Shown here piece after piece: positions 1-11,975 of a stretch of 64,000 nucleotides of DNA. The notes beneath the pieces are model-generated. The model had not been told where the DNA came from, did no database searches, and saw nothing but the letters and a program-made list of their open reading frames with translations. The translations under genes and the position numbers were made by a program. Positions within the stretch are counted from its first letter, which is position 1. Each line of letters opens with the position of its first letter. This DNA comes from Plantago ovata (Eukaryota; Streptophyta; Magnoliopsida; Lamiales; Plantaginaceae), in the NCBI GenBank assembly GCA_028274465.1, contig CM051457.1, forward strand, positions 105,833,982-105,897,981. Direction: 5' to 3'.

Positions 1-786
1 TTAGCATAGTTGTTATGTGGAGTGGAGTTTCTAAGAATGTGTATTCTTGGTGTTGTTTCTGTAGAGGATCAATACATCATCTTCAACTGCACTACTTTTG
101 AGTAGATCTGCTTCTAATTAGTCATACTTGCTTGTCAGGGTTCATGTCAATATCTATTAGGCGATAGACACGGATCAAAGATGGCTAGCTAGCTGTAATT
201 AGCGGATGATTAAATCAAGAAGAAGAGTTACTATTAGCAGCAGGGAGCATGTGTGACTTAATCACGTGGTCAAGTTATCGAGGAAGCATTATTATAATTC
301 TGGATCATGTCGCTTATGGCCTTGTCTAACTTCAGTTAACAATTGTAGCTAACGCTTGTGAAGTGTTCATAAGTGCATCATGTTTAATGAAAGGCGATGG
401 CCGCAAATCTTGGATGCAACTGAAACATTTGCCAGATTAAAGCTCGATGTAATGTCACGCTTGTTTATATTTTTAGTTATACTGTTATGGCTCATGAGAC
501 GGCAATTATGAGCTAGTAAAATGTATTAACTGATAACAACTTTCGTGGTGCTGCAGGACCACAATGAAATTATATTGTTATTGAATGAACGCGTGTAGTA
601 ACTATAATAATCATGACATACCATGGCTCAACAAGTAAAATGCAGAAGTACTATTGTACTAGCAATGTTGAGAAAATATGTACTATACGATATGAAATTG
701 CAGATGAAGGAAAATGATTTTCGTTTCTTTTCACGAATATATATTGTTACAATAGGTGATACAGTACATGGAAATTGTCACAATAA
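1..786. other. Intergenic, downstream of pectin acetylesterase copy A
   Basis: No gene is visible here. Bases from about 600 to 786 resemble 3440-3598, the corresponding flank downstream of copy B, so the tandem duplication unit includes roughly 190 bp beyond the stop codon. The remainder is unassigned AT-rich sequence. Confidence 0.5.
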
Positions 787-2973
787 TCAGCAACGGTAAG
801 GGAAATTAGTCTTCTGTATCACATGTAAAGCACTTTGATCCCAAAACCAGTCAGCTACGGCTGCTCCCATCGTCTGCAAGTTAAACAACTTCCATTTTAC
901 TACTCAAAATGAAAAACAACACATTAAGCAGGGATACAGAAGGGAACAAAGTTCAATGTACCTTATTATCCAGTAGAGGTTTCTTATTCCAGTAGCGCCC
1001 GTCAAAAATCTGATCATGGGTTTTGCAAGAGTCAGCAAACAATCCTACTGATGGGGGAACAGAAGTTTGCAATTTGTTCACCATTACTGTCCCGAAATCT
1101 GGAATTAAGAATAGACATTTAGTAATAGGATGATAGATAAGTAGTGAAATCTCAGAACCACCCTTAACTTTATGGTTTTACCTTGTATGGCTTTGGTTTC
1201 ATCAGGGGTGCAAGTTTCATTGTAGTAGCAAGAATTGACTTGAGGAAGAGTAAGCTGTGTCCCATTCTTTATCTACAATCATAATTAGTGAAAGAAAAAT
1301 TAATTTAGTTATAAAAACAACTATAAAAGATCATGTGCATGGAGTACTCGTAGCTAAAATGAGAAAATCATACCTGATATTGATCATATATTGCCTCAAT
1401 CAGAAACAATGGTGTTTTAATATCTCCAATAAAGTTTTCTGGAAATATACACTGCATGTACACAATTAATGTTCGTTACAAGTGTCTAACTGGTGACTGG
1501 TGAGCATGTGCAAGAAGGCATAAATTTTCTTACTAGAGCTGCATCCATTCTTGATGTGCATGACTTGGAGAGGGCACCTGTCACTCCCTATATATACCCC
1601 AAAAAAAAGAGGTAAATATCAAACTAGGATGCTAATAGCTTATAGCTATTATGATCTATTGATTTAATGAGAGAAAAAGAAAAAAATTGATCAGAAGGAT
1701 CTAACATGATAATCAATCATGGAGAAGAAGCCTTGTTCTCTTAGCTCCTGCCCTATTAGACCTTCCCTGTTATACATAGATGTAATCAATCAGTCAAAGA
1801 GTTTTAAGTCTGGAATCCTCATGTCACTAATGTATGGGATTTTATACAAGTATATACCCGTGAAGGAAGAAAGCCGAATCAGCAACACATTTACTCTACT
1901 GACAGCGGAAGGAACCATTGCTCGTAAGTTATCACATTGCAACAGTACTCCCAAACCACCAGCAGAGTTACCAGACAATATAACCTGTAGTTTATCAACA
2001 TTGAACAGATAAGCAGATTGTAACAAGAATTAAAATTGTTATAAGTTATACATGACAGAGTATATATAATTACATTGCTAGCTTTGCTCATTCCTCTGAC
2101 TAGGAGATCTTCAACAATAGCCTTGAAAATTCTTGCACCTCTGCGATACTGCCTATATTGCTAGAAAAATATAAAATGTATGAGCAATTAATAACAAATC
2201 AGATAGAAAGTCTAACTATAGTATATATGTAGAATTATTTTGATCGTCTAGCATGTGCAACTTACTGGATCAACTTCTTCAACATCTCCAGAATATGATC
2301 CAGAATCGCAGTATCTCACAAAAATTCTGTTCCAGTTGTAAAAATCTGGAAAAATAAACAGCAAGTATCTATCATTAATTTTTATACTTATTATTAACCT
2401 GTGATAGATAAGAATTTTAATAACTCGATCGGAGAAGAAGATTTACATGGATTTTCGAGTTTATCTCCGTGCAGAGCACCGTTTATCATATATGCATGAT
2501 CATCCTTGCCCATTTTCAGTCTCCAAGAATTGCAGTCCTGTGCACTGTAACACCATCCGCCTCCCTATCAACAAAGATTCACATTTGTCTCTCATTAAAT
2601 GTGCGTTCTTACAAAAACACAGGACAGAATTGATCAAAGTCTTATATCATGAACTCGCCTCAAGATGAACTATCCAGTTATTGGCTCCATCTCCATAACC
2701 ACCATTGAAATAGTAAGCGGGTGCATCTCCATTTAAACAGACTGCAACAAATATATTAGAGAGAGAAGATATAGTAAAACTTAGGTTGAGAAAAGTAGTT
2801 AAAGAATGAGAACACGAACCAGCTCCTTTTGACTCCGCCATTTGAAGGATCGTAAGATTAATAAGCTGGCCGTTTGGTAGCTTATGGTTGTTAGGATCGT
2901 AGCTAGTATCTGCCTGAACATGATTCAACAAAGCAAATGTGCAAACCAACAGGATCATCCAGTGATTAGCCAT
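787..2973 (-). pseudogene. Pectin acetylesterase copy A, frameshifted
   Basis: This is a CE13/Notum-type carboxylesterase, a family that removes acetyl groups from pectin in the cell wall. Twelve exons can be placed, in gene order: 2973-2820, 2741-2659, 2564-2447, 2345-2266, 2160-2074, 1984-1858, 1766-1706, 1587-1534, 1451-1374, 1272-1182, 1098-962 and 873-787. Every exon has the same length as in copy B except exon 1 (one codon shorter) and exon 6 (127 instead of 128 nt). In exon 6 an A-run of four is reduced to three after the SRV residues, which throws the reading out of frame. The signal peptide, GGGWC, GNSAGG serine box and the [11 protein letters not shown] and SCKTHD regions are otherwise preserved, so the loss looks recent. 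Intron 2 begins with GC (GCGAGT). An assembly error in the homopolymer is the main alternative. Confidence 0.82.
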
Positions 2974-3598
2974 GGCGTTCTTTAAGACACTGTAATGTGA
3001 TTAGATATATGTGGATTATAGTGCATAAGACAAAATAATTAAGGATCTGATTGTGTAAATCCGTAATCACCGGGGGTGTATTTATAGTTTTAAAATGTTG
3101 CGAATGAAAAGTTGCAATTGTTGGAGATCAAAAGTAACATATATATTCGTTTTCTCCACATGACCAGTCACGAAGTGTTGTGTTTGTTCAGTTGCGAAAG
3201 TTGTGCCTCTCAACGAACAGGTCCGTTGTTCGAAACCCGCTGGAATGGATGGTGATTGATTTGATTACATGACTGCATATCACATTATATATGTGCTACC
3301 AGACGGGCTATGTAGTGATTAATTAAACCAATTGGACATTATCCAGATATAACTACTCTTCGGACATATATAGACATCATTAGCCCTAGTAAATTGGTAA
3401 TACTGTCATCGAAGGCGAAGCTGCGGAAGCTATATGGGTACAATCATGATGCAATAGGTAAAATACACTAGTACGACGAATGTTGAAATAATATGTAAAA
3501 CGCGATGCAATGCCAAATGAAAGGAAATTGATTTTCTTTTCTTTTCAAGAATATATTGATACAGATGGTGTTACAGTACATGGAACTTTTGTCATTTC
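2974..3598. other. Spacer between the two pectin acetylesterase copies
   Basis: Holds the promoter side of copy A and the 3' flank of copy B. No other gene or repeat was recognised. Confidence 0.5.
3079..3086 (-). promoter_or_regulatory. TATA box of pectin acetylesterase copy A
   Basis: TATAAATA on the minus strand, about 105 bp upstream of the copy A start codon, inside CTATAAATACACC. It is a typical plant TATA context. Confidence 0.55.
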
Positions 3599-5985
3599 TC
3601 AGCAATGGTAAGGGAAATTAGTCTTCTGAATCACATGGAAAGGACTTTGATCCCAAAACCAGTCAGATATGGCTTCTCCCATCGCCTGCAATTCAAACAA
3701 CTCCCGTACATGTAGTTACCCAAAAAGACCAAATACAGAAGGAACAAAAAGATTTAACCAGGAACAGACATGAAAAAAAGTTAAACATACCTTATTTTCC
3801 AATAAAGGTTTGTTATTCCAGTAGTGGCTGTTGAAAATCTGATCATGCGTTCTGCAAGAGTCAGCAAATAATCCTACCGACTGGGGAACAGAAGTCTGCA
3901 ATGTGTTCACCATTGCTGTCCCGAAATCTGGAATCAAGAATGGAGATTCAGCATGATCGCGCGATAAGGAGTGTTAATTAATCACAGTATATACAACCCT
4001 TAACTTTTACAGTTTTACCTTCTATGGCTTTGGTTTCATTAGGGGGGCAAGTTGCATCATAGTAGCAAGAATTGACTTGAGGAAATGTATGCTGTGTCCC
4101 ATTGTTTACCTTAAGTCACAATTAATCAAGATCAAGTTCATTATATTGGTAAATCATAGCTAATTAAAATGAGTGATTCAATATGCTAAAAGGGAAATCT
4201 GATTTCTGCTTGATTATATATGTACCTGAAATTGATCATATATTGCCTCAATCAGAAACACTGGTGTTTTAATATCTCCAATAAAGTTTTCTGGAAAAAT
4301 ACACTGCATGCATATACACAATGTTGGTTACAAGTTTATAACTGGTGAGCATATTTTTTTCTACAGAATTATATATTTGTAAAAAAAATTAAAAAAAATT
4401 AAAAAAATCAGGAGAGTTTCTTACCAGACGAGGATCCATTCTCGATGTGCATGATTTGGAGAGGGATTTAGTTACTCCCTATTCCACAAAACAAATATAG
4501 GTAAATATTTCGACTTTTCTTGTTTACTACCTATTCGTCTGAAAAAGTTCAAGATTTCTACAGACGAATTGAACAGAGACTTAAGGTTCTTTTTGATTTA
4601 TTGAACCAAGAAAAGAAAAGAAGCCTTATCAGGAGGATATAAATACTAACATGATAATCAATCATGGAGAAAAAGCCCTGTTCTCTTAGCTCCTGGCCTA
4701 TTAGGCCTTGCCTGTTATATATATGGAATCAATCAATTAAAAATTTAAAGTCTGGATTTTTTTCCTTCTTCCTCATATGATCAATGTATCAGATCTTATG
4801 TAAGTATATACCCATGAAGGAAGAAAGCAGAATCAGCGACACATTTTACTCTACTGACAGTGGAAGGAACCATTGCTCGAAAGTTATCACACTGCAACAG
4901 AACGCCCAAACCACCAGCTGAGTTACCGGACAATATAACCTGCAGTTCATTGGCATGCACAATACATTTAAGCTGAATGTAGAAAAAAATAAAACAATTA
5001 AAATTTACGCGTATGACTGGGTATATATTCGTTTACATTGCTAGCTTTGCTCATTCCTCTTACTAGGAGATCCTCAACGATGGCCCTGAAAATCCTTGCA
5101 CCTCTGCGATATTGCCTATATTGCTAGACAACACAAAATGTACGTACGATTAATCCACCAGAAAGCCTGGCTACTGTACTTATCCAAAATTTCTTTAGTC
5201 ATCTGTCATGTTCGACTTACTGGATCAACTTCCTCAACGTCCCCAGAATATGATCCAGAATCACAGTATCTCACGAAAATTCTGTTCCAGTTATAAAAAT
5301 CTGGAAGAATGAATTAATATAAAAAGTTATGTTTATAATTGAACTGTGATAAATAAAAAATCTAATAACTAAGGTACGTATAGCTAGGGTCACTTGGGTG
5401 GTTAATTTGCAGCAATTTTACATGGATTTTCGAGTTTGTCTCCGTGCAGAACACCATTGATCATATATGCATGATCATCCTTGCCCATTTTCAGTCTCCA
5501 AGAATTGCAGTCCTTTGCACCGTAACACCATCCGCCTCCCTAATTTCCAGGATTCACATTATTATTATTATTATTATTATTTGGTTAAATGTGCTTTCTC
5601 ACATAAACACAAACAGGAAGGAATTGATCATAATCTTATAACACGAACTCGCCTCAAGGTGAATTATCCAGTTATTAGCTCCGTCTCCATAACCTCCGTT
5701 GAAATAGTAAGCGGGTGCACTTCCATTTAAACAGACTGCAATAAATACATTTACTGACATTAAGAAAACATATATAGAAGTAGTAAAAATTTATTTTGGG
5801 AAAGTAGTTAAAGAATGAGGGTGCGAACCAGCTCCTTTTGACTCAGCCATATGAAGAATCGTAAGGTTAATAAGCTGGCCGTTGGGTAGCTTATGGTTGT
5901 TAGGGTCGTAGCTAGTAGCAGCCTGGACATGATTCATCATCAGAGCAAATGCACAAACCAACAGGATCATCCAGTGATCAGCCAT
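3599..5985 (-). CDS. Pectin acetylesterase (CE13), intact tandem copy B
   Basis: Predicted to be a secreted wall enzyme that hydrolyses acetyl esters on pectin. Twelve exons, in gene order: 5985-5829, 5735-5653, 5539-5422, 5300-5221, 5123-5037, 4939-4812, 4711-4651, 4478-4425, 4303-4226, 4109-4019, 3927-3791 and 3685-3599. They sum to 1161 nt (386 aa), the usual family length. Residues 1-22 form a hydrophobic signal peptide. GGGWC follows near residue 81. GNSAGG puts the nucleophile at Ser182, and the likely Asp and His partners are Asp279 (AIYDQF) and His340 (SCRTHDQ). All introns are GT-AG except intron 2, which starts GCGAGT. The start is MADHW, matched by copy A. An in-frame upstream ATG at 6042 is possible but is preceded by an acceptor-like TTTGCAG just before MADHW. 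Confidence 0.9.
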
Positions 5986-6647
5986 GGCGTTCTTTCTGCA
6001 AAGTGCAAACAACATAAGTAAACAAGAAAAATGGTCACACATAATTAAACAAAATTAAAAAAAATAAAATTCATTGGAATTTTACTACCTCAAGAACTTC
6101 CAATGATCACTTGGATAAACCGGAGTTAGGTTTGTGCACTCCTGATATTATTCTTCATAGTAAGTCATTTTGTATACTCACTTTTCATGTCCTATTTGTT
6201 TTCCTGAAATTACTCTCAAACCATTCAATAACAATGTGTTTCTGGTTACAACATCATTTATTACCCAAATAATCTCTCGCAATTGCTACTTCCAAGGCTT
6301 TCCATATAAAGTCTACCTCTAATTTGCCAAAATACACCGGTTTAAAAGGGCTACGCCCTCCAAGTTTCTTTACTCGCGGGTACTTCATGCATATTAGAGC
6401 TCAAGTTGTTAGTTTAACCAAAAATCATATACTTGGTTCCTCAATCATATATTCGTACGAACTTAACTTGTTAAGTAGCAATTGCTAACAAAGTACAAAG
6501 AGATAATCGACATCAGAAATCTAATTTGAATGGGACGAGATTCCTTGATACTCGTTTTAGTAGAAGTAGGCTAAACTTAAGTGGAGGACTTGAGTTTTGG
6601 GCATCGATTGAATATGTTACTATGACTATTGTTTAAATAAAAGAAAA
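5986..6647. other. Intergenic, upstream of pectin acetylesterase copy B
   Basis: Should contain the copy B promoter. A TTTGCAG just before the start codon suggests a 5'UTR intron. No clear TATA box or coding region is seen. Confidence 0.4.
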
Positions 6648-7545
6648 AAAATTTCACGTTCGTATCCAAACTATTACTCATATTACACTCTCCTACCTGA
6701 ACTATAAAGAGTTACACTTTACTATCTAGACTATACAATATATTACAATTTAGTATCTAATTAAAAAATTATTAGTTAAGTGATAAACAAATTCATAAGA
6801 ATGTATAGAAGGATGTAAAAAAAACTCAGAATTCATTCTTAATAAATAAAATAAAAATATTAATACTATTGTAAATAATAAATAGATGATCTAAGAAAAC
6901 TATTGTTTATATTAAACCATTATTCTTCTAAAAAATTGTTTATATTATATGTTTTGATATTTACGTTGGTTTACACCATTTTTTTAATCCAACTTTAAAA
7001 ATAAACACTACTAACCAAAACATTAGTTAACTTCTTTTAATTATTTATAAAATTAAATATAATTACATTTAAATCAAAATTTAAAATTTACTTTATTAGT
7101 ATTTTAGATTTGATTAGTTAAATAAACAATTTATTTAACTCAAATATTAAAATTTATGAACCACTTTTTCAGAATTATTTGCTTACAAAATAAAATGAAA
7201 TTATTATTTTTTTAGTTATTGATAATGATTAATTTTATTTTAATAAATTTTAGTTGTAATTACATTTTCACAACTAAATCAACAAAACATATAATTGTGT
7301 ACTATACCAAAACAAAAGGCAAAAATGTTTTACTATAAGTTTACTTTTAATAATTTTAATTTTGCAATGTAATATTGATTATTTTTCTCGAATTTTGATT
7401 ACTTTTTATAATTTTTAATTACTAAATGATGAATTAGATATTAAATTGTAATATATTGCATATATTAGATAGTAATGTGTAACTTTTCATAGTTTAGGTA
7501 GAAAAACGTAATATGGATAATAGTTTAGATATGAAAGTGTATTTT
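6648..7545. mobile_element. Long-TIR DNA element, about 0.9 kb, no ORF
   Basis: The first and last roughly 130 bp are diverged inverted copies of each other. The left arm begins TTTCACGTTCGTATCCAAAC and the right arm ends with the complement of TACACTTTCATATCTAAAC. Further blocks such as AAGAGTTACAC, TACAATATATTAC and ATCTAATT recur in both arms. The interior is very AT-rich and has no coding capacity. Both ends abut A/T runs, so no target duplication can be read. Superfamily is unclear. Confidence 0.6.
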
Positions 7546-7618
7546 TTTTCTAAGTAAAATAAAATAAAATATATAAAAAATAAAAAGGAGAAGAAGAAAA
7601 GAATATTGTAATTCTTAA

Positions 7619-7850
7619 TACTTCCTCCGTTTCATTAAGAACTTTCTAAGGGGACTATATATCGCGACCTTTGACCACGTATAACTCTTAAATTACATTA
7701 GAGAAAAATATAATAAAATTATGTTATGAAATTAAATGGAGTATATTTTCATAATCAACTTTTAATTTTTATTGATATAGTTTAATTTAAAAGTTATACG
7801 TGATAATGTTGATTAATATTCTCGAAGTTGTTAAATAGTAATTTATTAAG
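7619..7850. mobile_element. Stowaway MITE, 3' end degraded
   Basis: Starts TA-CTTCCTCCGTTTCATT and is collinear with the complete copy at 8355-8595 for about 190 bp (ATCGCGACCTTTGACCACG and the following block). The right terminal repeat is lost. From here to 8028 nothing else was recognised. Confidence 0.6.
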
Positions 7851-8354
7851 TTTTGAGGCAGGGTCATTATCAGACCACCCTAATTGAAAACGGAAAAGAT
7901 GGCCGCCTTATATATTCAATTGAGAAAATTTTGTAAATGTCGTTATTTCAGTTTTTGTCCTCCTCCCTCTTTGTTGGGGTACGTGTAATTTGAGGAGTGT
8001 GGGAGACGTTCTAGTTTTCGTAATGTAATTTAAGTAAGGAAAAAATTGATAAAACTCCCAAATCATTATTCACTTGAGACTTTGCCCCTTAAACTTATTA
8101 GTTTGGTGATTAACCCCCTCAACTATTATACTTTTGAGACAATGCCCCCGAAGTGACTTTTTTAGTTAAATAATAGATAAAGTAACATCGGTAGGTCTTT
8201 AATATTTATTCATATTTAATGGTTACAAAGTTATATTTCACTTGACATATAAAAAATTACAAAATATATTTTCTCCGTAATTACTTTATATTGACCTTTT
8301 CAAGTTATTTTTGCCACAAATTACTTTAAATTACATTGAAAAATATATAAATAA

Positions 8355-8595
8355 TACTTCTTCCGTTTCATTACAAAGTTCCTAAATGGACTATTCATCG
8401 CGACCTTTGACCACGTATAACTCCTAAATTACATTAGAGAAAAATATAATAAAATTATATTATGAAATTAAATGGTGTATATTTTCATAATCAACTTTTA
8501 ATTTATATTAATACAGTTTAATTTAAAAGTTATTAGCGGTCAAAGGTCGCGATGAATAGTCCCCTTAGGAACTTTGTAATGAAACGGAGGAAGTA
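8355..8595. mobile_element. Complete Stowaway MITE
   Basis: TA target duplication flanks inverted ends TACTTCTTCCGTTTCATTAC and its near-perfect complement at the right (GTAATGAAACGGAGGAAGTA). The interior is AT-rich with no ORF. This family has other members at 7619 and 23093. Confidence 0.88.
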
Positions 8596-8646
8596 TTATA
8601 TTTATCATTAAAGTACTTTAAGTATAGTTTCACAACATTTTTATAT

Positions 8647-9527
8647 GGGCTTCTTACATGTACTAACCTTGTTAGTTCATTTTATTACAGATAAACCCTC
8701 GTTAGCCAAACAATTACATCCAGCACCCTTGTTAGATAGATTTAATTACACATAAACCCACGAATTTGACTTTTGACGAATTAAATCAATGTAAATACAT
8801 TTTTACCCTTGGTCAAATATTGAATTCTGACTTTGACCAAACAATTTCAATTTTCATTAATTACACATTAGCCTCAAATCTTTTTAATTTCACCAATTTG
8901 ACACTTATTGATTCAACATAAGGCATATAACTTTTTTCAATTTTAAAATTGCCTCAAATATTATTGCAAACTGAACCCTAATAATTTTAAATCTTAAAAT
9001 TAACGCAAAAGGATTTTAAAAAAATAAAAAAAATAATAAAAAAATAAATAAAAAAGAGACAGCCGGAGTTGTACAGCTCGTCGGCCGGAGCTGTACATCT
9101 CCGACCTGATCAGAGCTGTAAAGCTCCGTTCAAGCGAGAGCTGTAAAGCTCCGACCTGAACGGAGCTTACAGCTTCGCTCTGAACGGAGCTATACAAGCT
9201 CCGACTAGATCGGAGCTGTACAGCTCCGATTAGATCGTAGAAAGCTCCGATCTGAACGGAGCTACACAGCTCCGTTCTGATCGGAGTTGTTAGCTCCGAT
9301 TCCAATTAAGAAGAAGAAGGAGGAGGAGGGAAGAAGGAGGAAAGAAGAAAAAGGAAAAAAGAAATAAAGAAAAATGTTAAGGCCATGTTTGGTATGAAGA
9401 TATTGAACAGTAAATCTTAAGTTGGTCAAAGCAATTTTGGAATTTTGGACCTAGATGTAATAGTTTGACTAAGAGGGGTGTATCTGTAATTGGGTCGTCT
9501 AGTAGGGGTGGTAGACGTAAAAACCCC
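8647..9527. mobile_element. Palindrome-array Mutator-like element 1
   Basis: Flanked by an exact 9-bp duplication TTTTTATAT (8638-8646 and 9528-9536). Terminal segments are loosely inverted (GGGCTTCTTACATGTAC on the left; complement of the right end GGGGTTTTTACGTCTACC). Internal order is an AT-rich arm, an array of AGCTCCGAT...GGAGCT units, a purine-rich stretch, then an arm containing GTTTGGTATGAAG. No transposase is present. Confidence 0.8.
9060..9300. repeat. AGCTCC/GGAGCT palindrome array in element 1
   Basis: About ten irregularly spaced inverted units built from AGCTCCGAYC and GGAGCT, for example GAGCTGTACAGCTC and AGCTCCGTTC. Either strand could fold into stacked hairpins. Confidence 0.8.
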
Positions 9528-9559
9528 TTTTTATATATTTGTTTACATTATAAATTAAA

Positions 9560-10584
9560 GGGTAAATTTCATCTAGCCCCCTCCTTAGATTTTTTTATTA
9601 CAAAATCTTCTTTCTTAGATATTCAATTACATTTACCCCCCTTGTTCGTGAAATCTAATTGCATTTTGCCCCACGGATTTGACTTTCAGCGAACTAAAGT
9701 CTGGAAATGTCTATTTTGTCCCGTTCAATTTTCAGTAGCCAAACAACTTAATTTTTTTTTATTACACATTTGACTCTAAATTTTATTAACTTACAAAATT
9801 GACCATAAACTATTTAAAATAAACACCCAATACTTAGATAAATTTCAAAATGTTCTAAAAATTAATCGATAACAAGTCCCTAGAAAACTCACATTTCAAA
9901 ATCCATCCCACTAATTTAAATAAAAAATTTAAACAAATTATAAAAGTAAAAAAATTAAAAAAAATAAAAAAATAAAAATGGACAGCTCCAATCGGAGCTG
10001 ACTGGAGCTCCGGTCGGAGCTGTTAAACAGCTCTGGCCGGAGCTGTTGACAGCTCTGGCCAAGCTGTAGCTCCGATTGGAGCTGGTCTACAGCTCCAATC
10101 GGAGCTGTAAATGCTCCAATCGGAGCAACCCATCCCGGCTGCTCCTATTGGAGCATTAAACAGCTCCAATCGGAGGTGTGAACAACTCCGATCGGAGCTG
10201 TTTATAGCTCCGACTGGAGCAATTTAAAACTCCGGTCGGAGCTGTAAAACAGCTCGACTGGAGCTGTTTGGCAGCTCCAACCGGAGCTGCTGCCGGAAAA
10301 ATTCCGGTACTGGAAAAAGTCCGGTACCGGATTTTGAAGAAGAAGGTAAAAAGATAAAAAGAGGAAAAATGGAAAAGGAGAAAAGAAAAAGAAAAGAAGA
10401 AAATAAAAAAGAAAAATTAAATTCTGAAAATTGATAAGGGCATGTTTGGTGATCAACATTTGAACAAAACCAAATAAGTTGGTCAACACAAACTTATCAT
10501 TTTGGGGCAAAACATAATTGATTATCTAAGGAGGAAGATTTTGAAAAGTGAGGCAGCAACAAGGTGGGTTTATGTAATTTTCCC
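9560..10584. mobile_element. Palindrome-array Mutator-like element 2
   Basis: Same architecture as elements 1, 3 and 4. It begins GGGTAAATTTCATCTAGCCC and ends TTTATGTAATTTTCCC, with the palindrome array at about 9980-10292. The flanks TAAATTAAA and TTAAAAGCA do not match, so the exact ends are uncertain or the duplication has decayed. Inserted in the outer element. Confidence 0.65.
9980..10292. repeat. AGCTCC/GGAGCT palindrome array in element 2
   Basis: Repeated units such as AGCTCCAATCGGAGCTG, CTCCGATTGGAGC and CTCCGGTCGGAGCTG separated by short A/T spacers (AAA, GTT). Confidence 0.8.
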
Positions 10585-10964
10585 TTAAAAGCAATTCGTT
10601 GTCAAAATGTTTTCGAAACATTTAATAAAAAAATAATAATAAAAGTAATGGAGGATGAACTAATTATAAATTATTTTGAAACTATAAAATAAAGTTAGAA
10701 CGACACTTAAACATCATGATAATCGAGAAAAATAAATTTTGTATCATAACATCTAAAAATTAACATATTTGGTTGATTTATTAAGAGTTTATTATTAAAT
10801 TTATTAACTTGGGGGGCATTGTCTCAAAAACATGATAGTTGAGGAGGTTAATCACCAAATTTATTAGTTTGATCCAAAATAGTTGAGGGGGTTTGATCCA
10901 TTTTTTTCTTTAAGTAAAGGTACATTTTAAATTTGTCGAATTTTGTATGTCTCCATACTCCAAA

Positions 10965-11783
10965 GGAAAAATCCTCCAATGTACCATAAGTTTTTTACCT
11001 CATCCATTATGTACCGTAAATTTGTTACTTTCACATTTTGTCCTGTAAGTTCACAAAAAATCTAATTTTTGTACATCGGGCTAAATTTAGACCGATGAAC
11101 TAATATTAGGGTAAATTTGAATTTGATTCCCCTCAATCCACCATGAACTCACGAATTAGTGATAGTTTTTCACTATTTCACCAAAATTATTAACATACAG
11201 TATGTAAATAAGAAAAAAAACTTTTCAAAACAATCAAGATCGATAATTGTGGAGCATACCCTTTTATGACATATTGATGCAAACAAACAAATAAAATGGA
11301 TCCTTTTTTTTTTTTTTTTTTAATGTATGTCATGAAGACATAATGGATTGGTTGCTACTCTCATTATTCTAAGTTCTAATTATTTGCGAAATCAATTGGG
11401 GTATGTTAACTTCTTAATGAAAGTTATATGTAATATAAATGTTCACTTTTTAAAAAAAAAATTATTTACTTATTTTCTGCAATGATGTGTCATACTTATA
11501 GGTATGCTCAACAATTACCTTGTTTGCATTAAAAAAATTGATTTTTTTTATTTATAATTAAGCGAATTAGTGAATAATTATCATGAATTCGCGAGTTCAT
11601 ATAGAATTGGGGGCTGATTCAAAATCAAATTTGCCCTAACATTAGTTCGTCGGACTCGATTTGGCCCGAAGTATAAAACTTAAATTTTTTGTAAACTTAC
11701 AGGAGAAAATGTGGGAGTAACGAACTTATGGTACAAAATGGACGGAGTAGAAAACATATGATACATTTTGGAGGATTTTCCCC
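10965..11783. mobile_element. Long-TIR DNA element, family L copy 1
   Basis: The outer roughly 220 bp on each side are inverted copies. Left motifs GGAAAAATCCTCCAATGTACC, TTTTGTCCTGTAAGTT, GACGAACTAA-like and GAATTAGTGATA reappear complemented at the right. The short interior has no ORF. The same family is seen intact at 51985-52858, where a 9-bp duplication is present. Here the flanks do not match. Confidence 0.7.
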
Positions 11784-11975
11784 TCCAATCGATTAAGGTT
11801 AGTTCTGAATAATTTTCATCAAGATAAACACGTATTAGCTAGTTATTTAATGCCCAATCTATTAGTTTAATTAAATGACTAATTGTATAAAAATATTTTA
11901 TAAACAACATATTAGAGCAGTGATAATAATAATAATAATCAACTCATCATACTTTTTTATTTCTTTATTTAAATA

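Larger units (their letters stand above)
8038..10908. mobile_element. Outer Mutator-like non-autonomous element with nested insertions
   Basis: Ends are inverted copies over about 120 bp. The left starts GGAAAAAATTGATAAAACTC; the right, complemented, starts GAAAAAAATGGATCAAAC, and both share GGTGATTAACC.CCTCAACTAT and GAGACAATGCCCCC. It is flanked by a perfect 9-bp duplication TTTAAGTAA (8029-8037 and 10909-10917), the size typical of Mutator-like elements. Only about 0.7 kb is its own sequence. The rest is a Stowaway MITE and two palindrome-array elements. There is no transposase. Confidence 0.8.

Noticed and set aside
5983..6042. Upstream in-frame ATG for pectin acetylesterase copy B
   Set aside because: It would place 19 residues before the signal peptide, is absent from copy A, and is followed by an acceptor-like TTTGCAG just before the conserved start.
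9560..10584. 9-bp target duplication for palindrome-array element 2
   Set aside because: The flanking words TAAATTAAA and TTAAAAGCA share only TTAAA-like A/T text, too weak to count.
11300..11322. T run as a terminator or poly(A) mark
   Set aside because: Similar A and T runs are scattered through the window and this one is not next to any retroelement body.
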